A stretch of DNA of 64,000 bases from CAZIVP01 sp964542915. GTDB taxonomy: Bacteria > Calditrichota > Calditrichia > Calditrichales > Calditrichaceae. The position numbers and the translations under genes were made by a program. Positions 44,013 to 54,237 of the stretch are shown piece by piece (positions within the stretch are counted from its first letter, which is position 1; the number at the start of each line of letters is the position of its first letter). The stretch lies in NCBI GenBank assembly GCA_964542915.1, contig CAZIVP010000001.1, positions 620,001-684,000 of the forward strand. The letters run 5' to 3'. Below the pieces are notes generated by a model, which worked only from the letters and a program-made list of their open reading frames with translations, had not been told where the DNA came from and ran no database searches.

Positions 44013-45397
44013 TGACAGGCTATTTTCCCAAAAAACGCTTTCATTTTGTCGGCATCGGCGGCGTCGGTATGAGCGGCATCGCTGAAATTCTGCTCAATGA
44101 AGGGCATGATGTGAGCGGTTCGGATCGCCAGGCGTCCGAAATCACCGATTATCTGGAATCGTGCGGGGCGACGATCCACATCGGACACAAAGCGGAATAT
44201 GTTCAGGCGGTCGATTATCTGGTTTACAGCAGCGCGATTGATCACGATAACCCCGAATTGACAACGGCCCGCAGGCTGGGCATCCCGGCGGTGCGCCGCG
44301 CTGAAATGCTGGCTCAGATCGTCAACAGACGTTTTAACCTGGCTGTGGCCGGAACCCATGGTAAAACCACAACGTCGGCCTTGCTGAGCCACATTCTCAT
44401 AGAAGCCGGCATTGATCCTACGGTGATTGTGGGCGGTAAACTCCAGAATTTAAAGACCAACGCCCGCCTTGGCGGAAGTAACTATGTTGTAACGGAAGCA
44501 GACGAATACGACCGTTCCTTTCTCACGCTCTTTCCGCGCTTGGCGATTGTTACTTCGCTCGACGCCGACCATCTCGATATATATAAGGATATGGACGACA
44601 TCAGGCAGACCTTTTTACAGTTTATGAATCAGACGCCTTACGATGGTTTGGTAATCGGAAACGGAGATGATCCGCAACTACGGTCTCTTTTGAAAGGAGT
44701 GCATTCGACGGTGATAACGTACGGCTTGGCGCAAGACATGGATGTTTATGCAACCGATATCACCATCTTGTCTTCTGCGACGGAGTTCCGGGTGCATGAA
44801 ATGGGCCGGGATTTGGGAAAGGTCCGCATACAATTACCGGGCATTCACAATGTTAAGAATGCACTGGCTGCGTTTGCAGCGGCCCGCGCCATTGGCGTAA
44901 GCGTTGACGATATTCGCCGGGCCTTGCCCTCGTTCGATGGCGTCGGCCGACGTTTTGAAATTCGATATCGCTCCGGTCAAACGACGGTGGTGGATGATTA
45001 CGCTCATCATCCCGCGGAGATCGAAGCTGTTCTGAATGCGGCTAAGCAAAATACGGCCGGAAACGTGACGGCGGTATTTCAGCCTCATCTCTATTCCCGA
45101 ACCAGAGATTTTTTTGGGGAATTTGCACGGGCGCTTTCATCGGCGGAACTGGTCGTTGTGAGCGGCATATACCCCGCCCGGGAAAAACCGATCAATGGCG
45201 TAAGCGGTGAAATGATCGTGCGGGAGCTTTGCAATGCCGGACACAAAAATGCGTTTTATGTGGAAGATAAGATGGAAATCCCGGAATTTTTGATGTCGCG
45301 GATTGAGCCGGGAGACTGGATCATTGCCATGGGCGCCGGCGATATCTGGCAGATGCTCGATGATCTGATCGAAGGATTGAAACGGAGAAACGATTGA
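44009..45397 (+). CDS. murC: UDP-MurNAc--L-alanine ligase
   Basis: First Mur ligase of the pathway, 462 aa. N-terminal UDP-binding loop GIGGVGMSGIAEILL, P-loop AGTHGKTTTSALLSHIL, the EADEYDRSFL motif and DDYAHHPAEI in the C-terminal region are all classical. Overlaps murG by four bases and ftsQ by one base. In many dcw clusters murB follows; here murC runs straight into ftsQ. Confidence 0.98.
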   Translation: MMTGYFPKKRFHFVGIGGVGMSGIAEILLNEGHDVSGSDRQASEITDYLESCGATIHIGHKAEYVQAVDYLVYSSAIDHDNPELTTARRLGIPAVRRAEMLAQIVNRRFNLAVAGTHGKTTTSALLSHILIEAGIDPTVIVGGKLQNLKTNARLGGSNYVVTEADEYDRSFLTLFPRLAIVTSLDADHLDIYKDMDDIRQTFLQFMNQTPYDGLVIGNGDDPQLRSLLKGVHSTVITYGLAQDMDVYATDITILSSATEFRVHEMGRDLGKVRIQLPGIHNVKNALAAFAAARAIGVSVDDIRRALPSFDGVGRRFEIRYRSGQTTVVDDYAHHPAEIEAVLNAAKQNTAGNVTAVFQPHLYSRTRDFFGEFARALSSAELVVVSGIYPAREKPINGVSGEMIVRELCNAGHKNAFYVEDKMEIPEFLMSRIEPGDWIIAMGAGDIWQMLDDLIEGLKRRND

Positions 45398-46170
45398 TGG
45401 CCCGTAAACGAAACAAACATGGCTTCAGAAACGCGGTGGTATTCTTCCTGATCATAGCAATACTCACGCTGCTCGCTTATAGTTATCGCTGGATTCATGA
45501 TTATTTGCAGGAACGAATGGCTACCTTCGAGCTTGAGAACATCGAAATAAGAGGTAACCACATCCTGAGTCGCGGGCAGGTGTTAGCTCTTTGCGGCGTT
45601 AACGGGAGTGAAAAACTGTTAAAGGTAAAACCGGTTGATCTGGTCCAGCGATTGAAATCTTCTAAATATGTGAAAGCCGCTGCTGTGGTACGCAGTCTTC
45701 CGGCCACGCTTCGGATTTCGCTGGTTGAACGAAAACCCATTGCCTTTATTTACGGCAGAGGCTTGAACTTGATCGATAATGAGGGTGTACTGTTGCCGGT
45801 TCCCAAAAGCAATCAGCGCTGGAATCTACCCTTTATCTCGGGCGTGGATTTGCCTCTGGGTAAGCTGGGAGAACGAACCGTATCCCAAAAAGCCATACGC
45901 GGCGTAAAGGTGTTGAGGTATCTGGACATCCTGGATACGGCGTTAAATGAATTGATTTCAGAAATCGATTTCAGCCATGATAAATATTACCGCTTGATTC
46001 TGGTTGGAGGCGGCGCTGAAGTGCGTATTAAAAAACGCAACTATCAGCAAGACTTGTTTATACTATCGAAATACGCCGAACAATACCTGAATTGGGATGA
46101 GCTGGACGAAATCGAATATGTTGACGTTCGCTTCGATGATCAGTTGATCGTGAGGCGTACGAATAGTTAA
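45397..46170 (+). CDS. ftsQ: Cell-division protein FtsQ
   Basis: A 257-aa bitopic protein: basic N-terminus, one TM helix (about 14-33), a POTRA domain (about 48-117, LENIEIRGNHILSRGQVL) and the FtsQ beta domain. The ATG at 45397 overlaps the murC stop by one base (TGATG) with GGAG nine bases upstream. FtsQ recruits FtsL/FtsB to the division site. Position between murC and ftsA supports the name. Confidence 0.93.
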   Translation: MARKRNKHGFRNAVVFFLIIAILTLLAYSYRWIHDYLQERMATFELENIEIRGNHILSRGQVLALCGVNGSEKLLKVKPVDLVQRLKSSKYVKAAAVVRSLPATLRISLVERKPIAFIYGRGLNLIDNEGVLLPVPKSNQRWNLPFISGVDLPLGKLGERTVSQKAIRGVKVLRYLDILDTALNELISEIDFSHDKYYRLILVGGGAEVRIKKRNYQQDLFILSKYAEQYLNWDELDEIEYVDVRFDDQLIVRRTNS

Positions 46171-46199
46171 CCATAAACACGTGTAAAGGGGTTGGCCCA

Positions 46200-47435
46200 A
46201 TGCAAGCGGATGACATTATTGCAGGATTGGATATTGGCACCACAAAAATCGCCGCCGTTATCGGCAAAAAGGATGAAAACGGCAAGCTAAATATTCTAGG
46301 CGTCGGTACGCATCCCTCGAACGGTTTGAGGCGCGGGGTGGTTATCAATATCCGGCAAACAATGCAATCCATTCAAAAAGCTGTGGCAAAGGCTGAGTTG
46401 TTGAGCGGACACAAAGTAAAAAAAGTTATTGCCGGCATCGCCGGCGATCATATCCGTTCCATCGATAGCAAAGGCGTTATTGCCGTGGGTGGCAGGGATA
46501 AGATCATTACGGAAAAGGATAAAAAACGCGTTATCGAGGCTGCCCAGGCAATTGCTTTGCCCATGGATCGGGAACTGCTTCATGTTCTGGTTAAAGAGTA
46601 TATCGTGGACGATCAGGATGGTATTAAAGATCCTGTGGGTATCGCAGGCACCCGACTGGAAGCGGAAGTACACATTGTAACGGCGGCGGCTGCTTCGGCG
46701 CAAAATATCGTTAGTTGTATCGAAGAGGCCGGTTATGAAGTGGAAGACATTGTTCTGGAGCCGTACGCTTCGAGTTTATCCGTTTTGAATGACGACGAAC
46801 GCGATCTGGGCGTTTGTATCATCGATATCGGCGGCGGAACAACGGATGTGGCTATGTTTTACGACGGCAGTATTCAGTTTACGACCGTGCTCGGTTTGGG
46901 CGGGCAGCATGTCACAAAGGATTTGTCGCAGGGTTTACGAACGCCCATGGATCAGGCGGAGGAAATAAAAAAGCGTCACGGTATTTCACTGGAATCTCTG
47001 TTGGAAGAAGAGGAACTTATTAAGGTCCAGGGCGTCGGCGGTCGTGCGCCGCGCGAGATTTCGCGTAACGTCATTGCGGCAATAATACAGCCCCGGATGG
47101 AAGAAATGTTCAGTCTGGCGCTGCAAGAGATGGAAAAATCCAATGTTCTGGATACGATGGGTGCCGGTGTGGTCTTAACGGGCGGCGCTTCTCTCTTACA
47201 GGGCAGCGATCAACTGGCTGAACAAGTACTCGGTATGCCTGTACAAATCGGTATCCCGAAGGTGGACGCCGGTCTTGTTGAGACCGTACGCAATCCCATT
47301 TTCGCCACGGGCGTGGGCCTGATCTATTATCCCTATACCAATAGCGGTAACGGATTAGGAAATAAGAAAACCCCGGGAACTATCCGGGCACGTTTGGAAG
47401 ATATTTTTTACAATTTGTTCGGTTTGTTTTCATGA
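46200..47435 (+). CDS. ftsA: Cell-division protein FtsA
   Basis: Actin-like ATPase that tethers FtsZ to the membrane. The 411-aa protein begins with the phosphate-1 loop IAGLDIGTTKIAAVIG. It has the SHS2 1C domain, the phosphate-2 loop IIDIGGGTTDVAMF and the adenosine motif VVLTGGASLLQG. It ends in a short amphipathic segment (RLEDIFYNLFGLFS) that fits the membrane-targeting helix. AAAGGGG precedes the start. Confidence 0.97.
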   Translation: MQADDIIAGLDIGTTKIAAVIGKKDENGKLNILGVGTHPSNGLRRGVVINIRQTMQSIQKAVAKAELLSGHKVKKVIAGIAGDHIRSIDSKGVIAVGGRDKIITEKDKKRVIEAAQAIALPMDRELLHVLVKEYIVDDQDGIKDPVGIAGTRLEAEVHIVTAAAASAQNIVSCIEEAGYEVEDIVLEPYASSLSVLNDDERDLGVCIIDIGGGTTDVAMFYDGSIQFTTVLGLGGQHVTKDLSQGLRTPMDQAEEIKKRHGISLESLLEEEELIKVQGVGGRAPREISRNVIAAIIQPRMEEMFSLALQEMEKSNVLDTMGAGVVLTGGASLLQGSDQLAEQVLGMPVQIGIPKVDAGLVETVRNPIFATGVGLIYYPYTNSGNGLGNKKTPGTIRARLEDIFYNLFGLFS

Positions 47436-47571
47436 AGTAACGATCATTCCAGAATGGGAAGTACAAACACGTATGCAAAACAGCAATCGTTTAATGCGCA
47501 TAATTTCCGAATCGATTTAAGCCGTGGTTGCATGCGGTTGAGTTTTGAATTATACAAAACGGGAGAATGTT

Positions 47572-48765
47572 ATGATACAGTTTGACGCAAGTTCTGAACA
47601 GTCTGCCAAGCTGAAAGTGGTAGGTGTTGGCGGCGCAGGCGGCAATGCCATTAACGGTATGATCGACGCCGGCCTCTCCGGCGTTGAATTTGTCGCTATT
47701 AATACCGATGCCCAGGATTTGGAGAAGAACAAGGCTTCCAATCGCATCCAAATTGGCAAGAACCTTACCAAGGGTCTTGGCGCAGGCGCCAATCCCGATA
47801 CGGGTCTGCGCGCCATCGAGGAAGATAAGGAGATGGTTATCGAGGCGCTGAACGGAGCGGATATGGTTTTCGTGACCTGCGGTATGGGCGGCGGAACCGG
47901 CACGGGCGCCGCTCCCATTGTTGCCGAAATTGCGAAAGACCTGGGTGCTTTGACGGTGGTGATAACGACCCTGCCGTTTTCGTTCGAGGGCCATATCCGC
48001 AAAGGGAACGCTAAGAAAGGCGTCGAAGCGATTCGGGATCGGGTCGATACTATGCTCGTTATCCCGAATGATCGTATTTTTTCGATTATCGAACGCAATA
48101 CGCCGGTGATGTCGGCGTTTAAAGTAGTGGATTCCATTCTACTTGAAGCCACGCGCAGTATTTCGGATTTGATCAGCGTGCACGGCTATATCAATCTTGA
48201 TTTTGCCGATATACGTACCATTATGGCTGGTATGGGCGATGCTTTAATGGGCACCGGCGTCGGCGTCGGCGAAAACCGGGCCGTTACCGCAGCCGAACAG
48301 GCCATAAACAGTCCGCTTCTGGACGGCGCAGATATCAGCGGCGCCCGCGGTGTTTTAATTAATATAACCGGCGGCACAACGCTCTCCATGCATGAAGTAG
48401 GCGATGCTTCTTCTCTCGTTCAAAAAGCCGTGGGCGACGAGGCGAATGTTATATTCGGTATGGTGATCGACGAGGATTTATCGGAAGAGGTTCGGGTAAC
48501 GGTTATTGCCACGGGCTTCAATAAAGAGGCCAAGCAAGCAGACGAGCTGAAAAAACCCAAAACCGTGCAGCGCAAAGGGGAATACGGTGCAGCGGATTTC
48601 AGCGAACTGGATAAGCCCACCTATAAACGCGAAAAGAAAAAAGTAGATCAGAAATATCCCGGCAGCGAGAGTAAGAAAAATGTATTTTCAATGCCGGAGC
48701 CAAAAGAATCGGATGACATGGATGAACTGGATATTCCGACTTTTCTCAGAAAGCAGCTTGATTAA
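47572..48765 (+). CDS. ftsZ: Cell-division GTPase FtsZ
   Basis: Tubulin homologue forming the Z ring; 397 aa from ATG 47572, with GGGAG eight bases upstream. An in-frame TTG at 47545 is rejected because it has no ribosome-binding site. The GTP-binding VGVGGAGGNAINGM and the tubulin signature GGGTGTGAAP are intact. The T7 loop region (FADIRTIMAG) is present. The C-terminal peptide DELDIPTFLRKQLD is the typical FtsA-binding tail. Last gene of the dcw transcript, followed by a strong terminator. Confidence 0.98.
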   Translation: MIQFDASSEQSAKLKVVGVGGAGGNAINGMIDAGLSGVEFVAINTDAQDLEKNKASNRIQIGKNLTKGLGAGANPDTGLRAIEEDKEMVIEALNGADMVFVTCGMGGGTGTGAAPIVAEIAKDLGALTVVITTLPFSFEGHIRKGNAKKGVEAIRDRVDTMLVIPNDRIFSIIERNTPVMSAFKVVDSILLEATRSISDLISVHGYINLDFADIRTIMAGMGDALMGTGVGVGENRAVTAAEQAINSPLLDGADISGARGVLINITGGTTLSMHEVGDASSLVQKAVGDEANVIFGMVIDEDLSEEVRVTVIATGFNKEAKQADELKKPKTVQRKGEYGAADFSELDKPTYKREKKKVDQKYPGSESKKNVFSMPEPKESDDMDELDIPTFLRKQLD

Positions 48766-48808
48766 AGGGAAGTGTCAAACATAGTGGCGTCGTGATGGGC
48801 GCATACAC

Positions 48809-48851
48809 AGGAGGAACGTTGCTCTCCCGTTTCGTTCCTCCTGTTTTTTTT
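48809..48851 (+). terminator. Terminator of the dcw cluster
   Basis: A perfect 10-bp stem, AGGAGGAACG (48809-48818) with CGTTCCTCCT (48833-48842), followed by GTTTTTTTTT. It lies 43 bases after ftsZ and stands against the convergent minus-strand lipoprotein gene that ends at 48864. Confidence 0.92.
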
Positions 48852-48863
48852 AATAAGCGACGC

Positions 48864-49688
48864 TTAAAATTGCGCCAGTATGGGGTCGATCCGGTTAATA
48901 TACTCGCTCTCAGGGTAATCGGCTCTTAAACGATCAAATTCTTCAATTGCTTTTTGCCGTTCTCCCTTGCGCAGATAGCACAGCCCCAATTTAAATTGCG
49001 CATCATCTTTTTTATTGGAATTGGTGAATGTGAATACTTTTTCAAAATCCAGAATGGCTGCGTCGTATTGGTCCATCATGTAATGGCACTCGCCTACCCA
49101 ATACTGAGCGTTATCGGAAAGTTTATGGGAAGCGCTACTGGAGAGGAGCGATTGGAAAGCTTCGATTGCGCTTTCGTAATTGCGAGATTCGAATAGTTGG
49201 CGGCCTTCGTTGTACCTCTGTTCATATTCAGAGCCGGAAACCTCGCCAAAGCCGCCGGCAAACGATGTTTGGCCGGAGGATTGTTTCGGCTGCCTTGCCA
49301 GCTCCTGAATTTCAGACTCTTTCTGGTTGAGCTGCGATCTCAGGCGTTGAATCTCTTCATTTTTACGATCCAATTGGCTTTGGAGATTATCAATCTTATT
49401 TTTGTATTCACGTTCCTTTGCCGGCGTTAAGGAAGCATCATCATCCTGTTGCCGGTCCATTTCGCTGTCGAGAAGATTGAGCTTTTCACCGCTTTCCTGT
49501 TTGGAGGTTTGCTCGCCCTGCTGCTCTTCTGACTTTATCCCCAGCAAAGCTTCAATATCTTCCAAATCTTCGTCCTGTCCGCTTGTCTGTTCCGATTCGC
49601 CGCCGCCTTTCGTTCCGGCGCACCCGAATAATAAAAGGCCGCTGATCAATGAAACAGTGATAAGCTTCAGTAAGGAATTACTTTTCAT
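48864..49688 (-). CDS. CpoB/YbgF-like TPR lipoprotein
   Basis: A 274-aa lipoprotein (signal residues about 5-22, lipobox LFGC) with an acidic linker, a coiled coil (about 85-130, KIDNLQSQLDRKNEEIQRL) and three TPR units (about 155-270, starting QRYNEGRQLFESRNYESAI). This matches CpoB/YbgF of the Tol-Pal system, which coordinates septal synthesis with outer-membrane constriction, although classical CpoB is periplasmic rather than lipid-anchored. No tolB or pal is adjacent. Its place between dcw and mre clusters fits an envelope role. BamD-like assembly lipoproteins are an alternative. Confidence 0.78.
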   Translation of the reverse strand: MKSNSLLKLITVSLISGLLLFGCAGTKGGGESEQTSGQDEDLEDIEALLGIKSEEQQGEQTSKQESGEKLNLLDSEMDRQQDDDASLTPAKEREYKNKIDNLQSQLDRKNEEIQRLRSQLNQKESEIQELARQPKQSSGQTSFAGGFGEVSGSEYEQRYNEGRQLFESRNYESAIEAFQSLLSSSASHKLSDNAQYWVGECHYMMDQYDAAILDFEKVFTFTNSNKKDDAQFKLGLCYLRKGERQKAIEEFDRLRADYPESEYINRIDPILAQF

Positions 49689-49790
49689 ATCGCTCCTCCC
49701 TAAATGGCTATCCAGAAATACCTGGGAAAAATATATTAACGATTGGCGAATATGTCAATTAAATTATTAATTTTTTAGATATTTACAGCG

Positions 49791-51017
49791 TTAAATATTA
49801 AATCGATTAGCCGAAAAGTTGAGCGCCAATCCCATCATTAATAAAATGACCATCAAAAACGAGCCGCCGTAACTAATAAACGGCAGAGGCAGGCCCGTTA
49901 CAGGAGCAAATCCGATTGTCATACCGATATTTATAACCACGTGAAATATCAAAATGGCGACGATGCCGATTAAGGCAATACTCGAAAAGACGGATCGCAC
50001 CAATGTTGCCAGGTTTAACAGATACAGAAGCAATATTAAATAAATTCCCAATACGAAACTACTTCCGAAGAAGCCCCATTCTTCTCCAATCACCGAAAAG
50101 ATGAAGTCCGTGTGTTGGGCAGGTAAAAACTTCAATTGTGTTTGTGAGCCCTGCATGAATCCTTTTCCCCATGCGCCTCCCGAACCGATCGCTACGCGGC
50201 TCTGGATGACCTGGTATCCGGAACCGCGGGGATCCGCTTCCGGATTGATAAAACTGATGATACGTTGTTGCTGGTACGGTCTGAGTTGCTGCCACATAAC
50301 CGGCGTCGTTAAGCCGACTGTTATATGTAAAGCCAGAACGGCGAGGGATACCCAGACGCTACGCCGTGAAAGAAAAAGTAGGATAACGATGATAAAAATC
50401 CAGGCGGCGAATGCAATGTTATGGAAGGCGAGCGCAGCCGAAATGGCCGGTGCAATCAAAATGAGGCCAAAAAACCAATCCAGACCGGCCCAAAAAACGA
50501 TGGGAATCAACAGCACTGCAAAAACAAGCGCTGTACCGAGATCCGGTTGGCGGGCTACAAGTATCATGGGCAACAAAATGAGCGCGGCAATAATTATGAA
50601 ATTTTTAAAACGGTTTATATTAACTTTCGGCGTCGATATGTACTTCGCCGCCGCCAGTATCGTAGCCAATTTTGCGAATTCCGAGGGTTGAAGCCGCACG
50701 AATCCAAAATCAAGCCAGCGTTCGGCGCCCTGGCCCTGAATACCGAATGCAGTTACTAAAAGCAGAGAAACGATCGCCAAACCATAAATATGATAAGCAT
50801 AGCGTTTTATAACGCGCAATGGGATGAGGGAGACGAGAAACATGACCAGGATTCCGAAAACGGAAAAGGCGACCTGTTTGGTGAAATAAATATTTTTTTC
50901 AAGACCGGCGGCATGGGTTGCGCTGTAAACGGCGACCAATCCTATGCCAATAAGAACCAGTACAAGTAAAAATAAAAACCAGTCTGTATTCCGAAATATA
51001 TTAAAACGGCGCATCAT
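49791..51017 (-). CDS. rodA: Rod-shape lipid-II polymerase RodA
   Basis: SEDS-family glycosyltransferase of 408 aa with about ten helices. It has RLQPSEFAKLATILAAA, the ARQPDLGTALVF catalytic-loop region and SYGGSFLM near the C-terminus. Assigned RodA rather than FtsW because it directly follows mrdA (four-base overlap) and the mre genes. With PBP2 it builds the lateral wall. Confidence 0.96.
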   Translation of the reverse strand: MMRRFNIFRNTDWFLFLLVLVLIGIGLVAVYSATHAAGLEKNIYFTKQVAFSVFGILVMFLVSLIPLRVIKRYAYHIYGLAIVSLLLVTAFGIQGQGAERWLDFGFVRLQPSEFAKLATILAAAKYISTPKVNINRFKNFIIIAALILLPMILVARQPDLGTALVFAVLLIPIVFWAGLDWFFGLILIAPAISAALAFHNIAFAAWIFIIVILLFLSRRSVWVSLAVLALHITVGLTTPVMWQQLRPYQQQRIISFINPEADPRGSGYQVIQSRVAIGSGGAWGKGFMQGSQTQLKFLPAQHTDFIFSVIGEEWGFFGSSFVLGIYLILLLYLLNLATLVRSVFSSIALIGIVAILIFHVVINIGMTIGFAPVTGLPLPFISYGGSFLMVILLMMGLALNFSANRFNI

Positions 51018-52879
51018 TCTCCCCGGTTTTGAATGGGCATGGGTTGGTATTCGCCTGCATCGAATAAAATATCCAGAGAATCTTCTGGTTGCGTTACCGT
51101 CGTATCGGGTTTTGCAAACACCCGCGGTATCAGCCGGTCGTAAAAATATTTCTCGAGAAATTTCCGCGCCAACGGAGCGGCGACGCCGCCCCCGCTGCCG
51201 GCATTTTCAACAATAACGGCGACGGCGATTTCCGGCATTTTATAGGGTGCAAACGCCATAAACCAGGCGTGCGTGTCGCCATGGGGATTTTGAGCCGTAC
51301 CCGTTTTACCGGCCATATCGATGCCGGGAACCTTGCCCAGCCAGCCGGTTCCGCCGTTTACAACGCGATGCATCCCTTCCCGAACGATGTTGTAAACTTC
51401 ATCCGAAATGTTTTGAACATAGTGCGTTTCAACCGGAAATCGTGTAATCGATTGCGTATTATACTCATAAATATAATCGACCAGATGGGGCGTATGATAC
51501 ACCCCGCGATTGGCCAGGATCATGGTAAATTGAGCCAGTTGCAAGGGCGTTACCAACAATTCCCCCTGGCCAATGGCTAGATTGGCCAGATTACCGCGTG
51601 TCCAGCCGTTTTTACCGTAAATTCTGTCAAAATAATCCCGGGTTGGAACCAGTCCGTTGTTTTCATTGGGAAGATCGACGCCGGTAAAAGCGCCGAAACC
51701 TAACATTTGGCTGTAACGCGACCAGTTGTCGAGACCGATTTTAAGCCCCAATTGGTAAAAATAAACGTTGCAGGAGCCTTTAATGGCCCCCAGAAGATCA
51801 ACCGTACCGTGTCCTTCCGGTTTCCAGCAATGGACGGTTTTGCGGCCGATGCGGTAGTAACCCGGACAATAGGCTTCCCATTCTTTTGTAATAATATCTT
51901 CCTGCAAAGCAGCGATGGCGGCAACGATTTTATAGGTCGAGCCGGGCGGATATGCGCTTTGGATGGTTCGCGAATACAACGGGTGCGCATCATTTTCCAT
52001 CAGCGCTTTCCAGATTTCGGGATCGATTTTACCGGTTAGCAAACGCGGATCAAAATCGGGTTTACTCACCATGGCAAGAATGCCGCCGTTACGGACGTCG
52101 ATAGCGACAAGGGCGCCGCGTTTATCGACAAACAAGGATTCGGCGAACTGTTGCTGCTGGTAATCCATATACAAATGCAGATCGCTGCCGTGCACAGGCG
52201 GTACATTAAGCGTGCTGTCGTACATACCAAGGACCCGGCCTGCGGCATCCACGCGTTCGTAATAGACCCCTTTGGAGCCTCTCAATTCCAAATCATATTC
52301 CTTTTCAAGGCCGGTTTTCCCCACCATTTCTCCGGTTTCGTATACGGGTTGAAGGATTTGCTCACGGGGGGTCACTTCACCTATGGTACCGAAAATATGC
52401 GGCGAGGCGACTTCATCGGGATAATACCGTTTGGGTTCTTTCAGAATCACCAGGCCCGGCAGATAAATTCGATTTTCTTCCAGCCGGATCAACTGGCGGT
52501 GGCTTATATCGCGTGCAATGACAATGGGGCGATAGCCGTAATCACGGGCTATTTTTTCTTTGATTTCATCAACATTCAATTCAAGTATTTCCACGATGCG
52601 TTTCAAGGTGGAATCGCTCACGACTTTCGGTATAAGGGCGGCGGCAAAGGCAGGCCGGTTATCAACCAGAATATTGCCGTGGCGGTCCTTGATCATTCCG
52701 CGTACCGGTAATACCGGTGTTTTACGAATACTGTTATCCAGCGACTTCTGAAGATAGATATCTCTTTTATGAATCTGCAAGCGAAAAAAACCAAAGATCA
52801 GAAAAGCAAATAATAACACGATAATGATAGAATAGATCAATAAGCGCTTCTGCAAAAAGGGACGATCCAAATACTCCAT
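51014..52879 (-). CDS. mrdA: Elongation transpeptidase PBP2
   Basis: Class B PBP of 621 aa. TM helix about 14-33, dimerisation domain, then the transpeptidase triads S314-T-Y-K317 (PPGSTYKIVAA), S369-C-N371 and K525-T-G-T. The ATG is two bases upstream of nothing else: mreD ends just before it. It overlaps rodA by four bases. It cross-links the wall laid down by RodA. Confidence 0.97.
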   Translation of the reverse strand: MEYLDRPFLQKRLLIYSIIIVLLFAFLIFGFFRLQIHKRDIYLQKSLDNSIRKTPVLPVRGMIKDRHGNILVDNRPAFAAALIPKVVSDSTLKRIVEILELNVDEIKEKIARDYGYRPIVIARDISHRQLIRLEENRIYLPGLVILKEPKRYYPDEVASPHIFGTIGEVTPREQILQPVYETGEMVGKTGLEKEYDLELRGSKGVYYERVDAAGRVLGMYDSTLNVPPVHGSDLHLYMDYQQQQFAESLFVDKRGALVAIDVRNGGILAMVSKPDFDPRLLTGKIDPEIWKALMENDAHPLYSRTIQSAYPPGSTYKIVAAIAALQEDIITKEWEAYCPGYYRIGRKTVHCWKPEGHGTVDLLGAIKGSCNVYFYQLGLKIGLDNWSRYSQMLGFGAFTGVDLPNENNGLVPTRDYFDRIYGKNGWTRGNLANLAIGQGELLVTPLQLAQFTMILANRGVYHTPHLVDYIYEYNTQSITRFPVETHYVQNISDEVYNIVREGMHRVVNGGTGWLGKVPGIDMAGKTGTAQNPHGDTHAWFMAFAPYKMPEIAVAVIVENAGSGGGVAAPLARKFLEKYFYDRLIPRVFAKPDTTVTQPEDSLDILFDAGEYQPMPIQNRGE

Positions 52880-52881
52880 GA

Positions 52882-53367
52882 TTATTCACTAAAATAGGGT
52901 TTGGTGAATAAATTAAGAATAAACATGATTACCGTTGTATAGATAGTATTGGGAAACACCCGGCTGTAAATGAGATAGCCGAATGAAATATCGGTAATAA
53001 ACTGATAAAAGGCATACACAATCAACTCGTGCAAAAGGATCAGGCTGACGAAGAGTAAATAAAAGAGCGTCCCTTCCACACCAAATCGTCCGAGTTTACC
53101 CGCGGCATAGCCGGCGATACTTTTGGGTAATGCGGTAATACCGACCGGAAGGCTGCTGAGCGAGTCCTGGATTAAACCCAAAACAAAACCAGCCGTGCTG
53201 CCTTTAATGCTGCCAAATCGTTTACCCATGAAAAGCACGATGATCAAAACGAACTCCGGCCGCCATACATTGATCTGGATAAAAGGCACCAGAAGGCTTT
53301 GCAGCAGAATACTGCTGATACCGAATATCAGCAAGAGATAGACGTAATAGCGGGTTTCATGGTTCAT
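52882..53367 (-). CDS. mreD: Rod-shape-determining protein MreD
   Basis: A 161-aa protein with about five transmembrane helices, typical of MreD, including the GFVLGLIQDSLSSLPVG segment that is the best conserved part of the family. It lies between mreC (11-base overlap) and mrdA (two-base gap). Weak sequence conservation is usual; context makes the call secure. Confidence 0.92.
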   Translation of the reverse strand: MNHETRYYVYLLLIFGISSILLQSLLVPFIQINVWRPEFVLIIVLFMGKRFGSIKGSTAGFVLGLIQDSLSSLPVGITALPKSIAGYAAGKLGRFGVEGTLFYLLFVSLILLHELIVYAFYQFITDISFGYLIYSRVFPNTIYTTVIMFILNLFTKPYFSE

Positions 53368-54157
53368 GGTTGGTAGTTTCCTCCATGATGAGCACTTCTT
53401 CCAAACGCTTGAAATTAACGGCCGGTTTCACCTGGATGTTTTGAAACAGTTTGCGGTGGTCTTTCTCGACCTTCGATACAACCCCGACTTTAATTTTGGG
53501 CGGAAAAATGCGGCTTAAACCCGAGGTGAATAGAACATCGCCCCTTTTGATTACGATGGTGTTGGGAACATTCTGGAGTAACAGTTGGTTGCCGCCGTCC
53601 CATGCAACCATACCCAATTCGCGGTTGCGTTGCACCCGTACACTAACCCGGCTGTTGGGATCGAGTAAAATCTGACAAATGGCATATTCATCGGAAATCT
53701 TCACAATTTTCCCCACCAGACCACCCGCTGTAATGACGGCTGCGTTTTTATCCACTTTTGGCAAATCTCCCGACGAAAGGAGTAATCCGCTCACGTAATC
53801 CTGTGGGCTAAATCCGATGACCGTTGCCGGGATAAAGGTATGTCTGCTTTCGTACTTGAATTGTAATAACTTACGCAGCCGCATGTTTTCCAGCAGAGCA
53901 TCCTGCAGTTGAAAATTTTCCAGAGCCAGTCGGGTATTCTGAGCACGCAGCCGGCGATTTTCTTCATATAGGGCAAAATATGAGGTAATGCGATTGACGG
54001 TTCGGTCCAAAAATCCGATGCTTGCAAGGCTGCTGGATCGCAACCCCTCCAGGATTCTGTTTTCGCTCACGGTCATCATAAGAACGGAAAGAATGATATA
54101 TATGAACAACAGAATTGATTCGCGATAACGGCCTAAAATTTGCCTTATAATATTCAC
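53357..54157 (-). CDS. mreC: Rod-shape-determining protein MreC
   Basis: Bitopic periplasmic protein of 266 aa: N-terminal TM helix (about 13-29), a coiled coil (about 58-95, LYEENRRLRAQNTRLALEN) and the beta-sandwich MreC domain with VIGFSPQDYVSGLLLSSG and the NSRVSVRVQR block. MreC activates PBP2/RodA. Overlaps mreD by 11 bases; mreB ends 80 bases upstream. Confidence 0.95.
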   Translation of the reverse strand: MNIIRQILGRYRESILLFIYIILSVLMMTVSENRILEGLRSSSLASIGFLDRTVNRITSYFALYEENRRLRAQNTRLALENFQLQDALLENMRLRKLLQFKYESRHTFIPATVIGFSPQDYVSGLLLSSGDLPKVDKNAAVITAGGLVGKIVKISDEYAICQILLDPNSRVSVRVQRNRELGMVAWDGGNQLLLQNVPNTIVIKRGDVLFTSGLSRIFPPKIKVGVVSKVEKDHRKLFQNIQVKPAVNFKRLEEVLIMEETTNHEP

Positions 54158-54237
54158 GGTAAACGCGCCAACTTTTCTTTACAAACGATCGGACGGTTTT
54201 GTCATTAAAAACGGAAAGTTATTGCTGCGCCGCATGC

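Noticed and set aside
47550..48152. Open frame of 200 codons on the minus strand
   Set aside because: Antisense shadow of ftsZ; Pro/Ser-rich content reflects the complementary Gly/Ala codons.
50101..50691. Open frame of 196 codons on the plus strand
   Set aside because: Antisense to rodA, a complete and recognisable gene.
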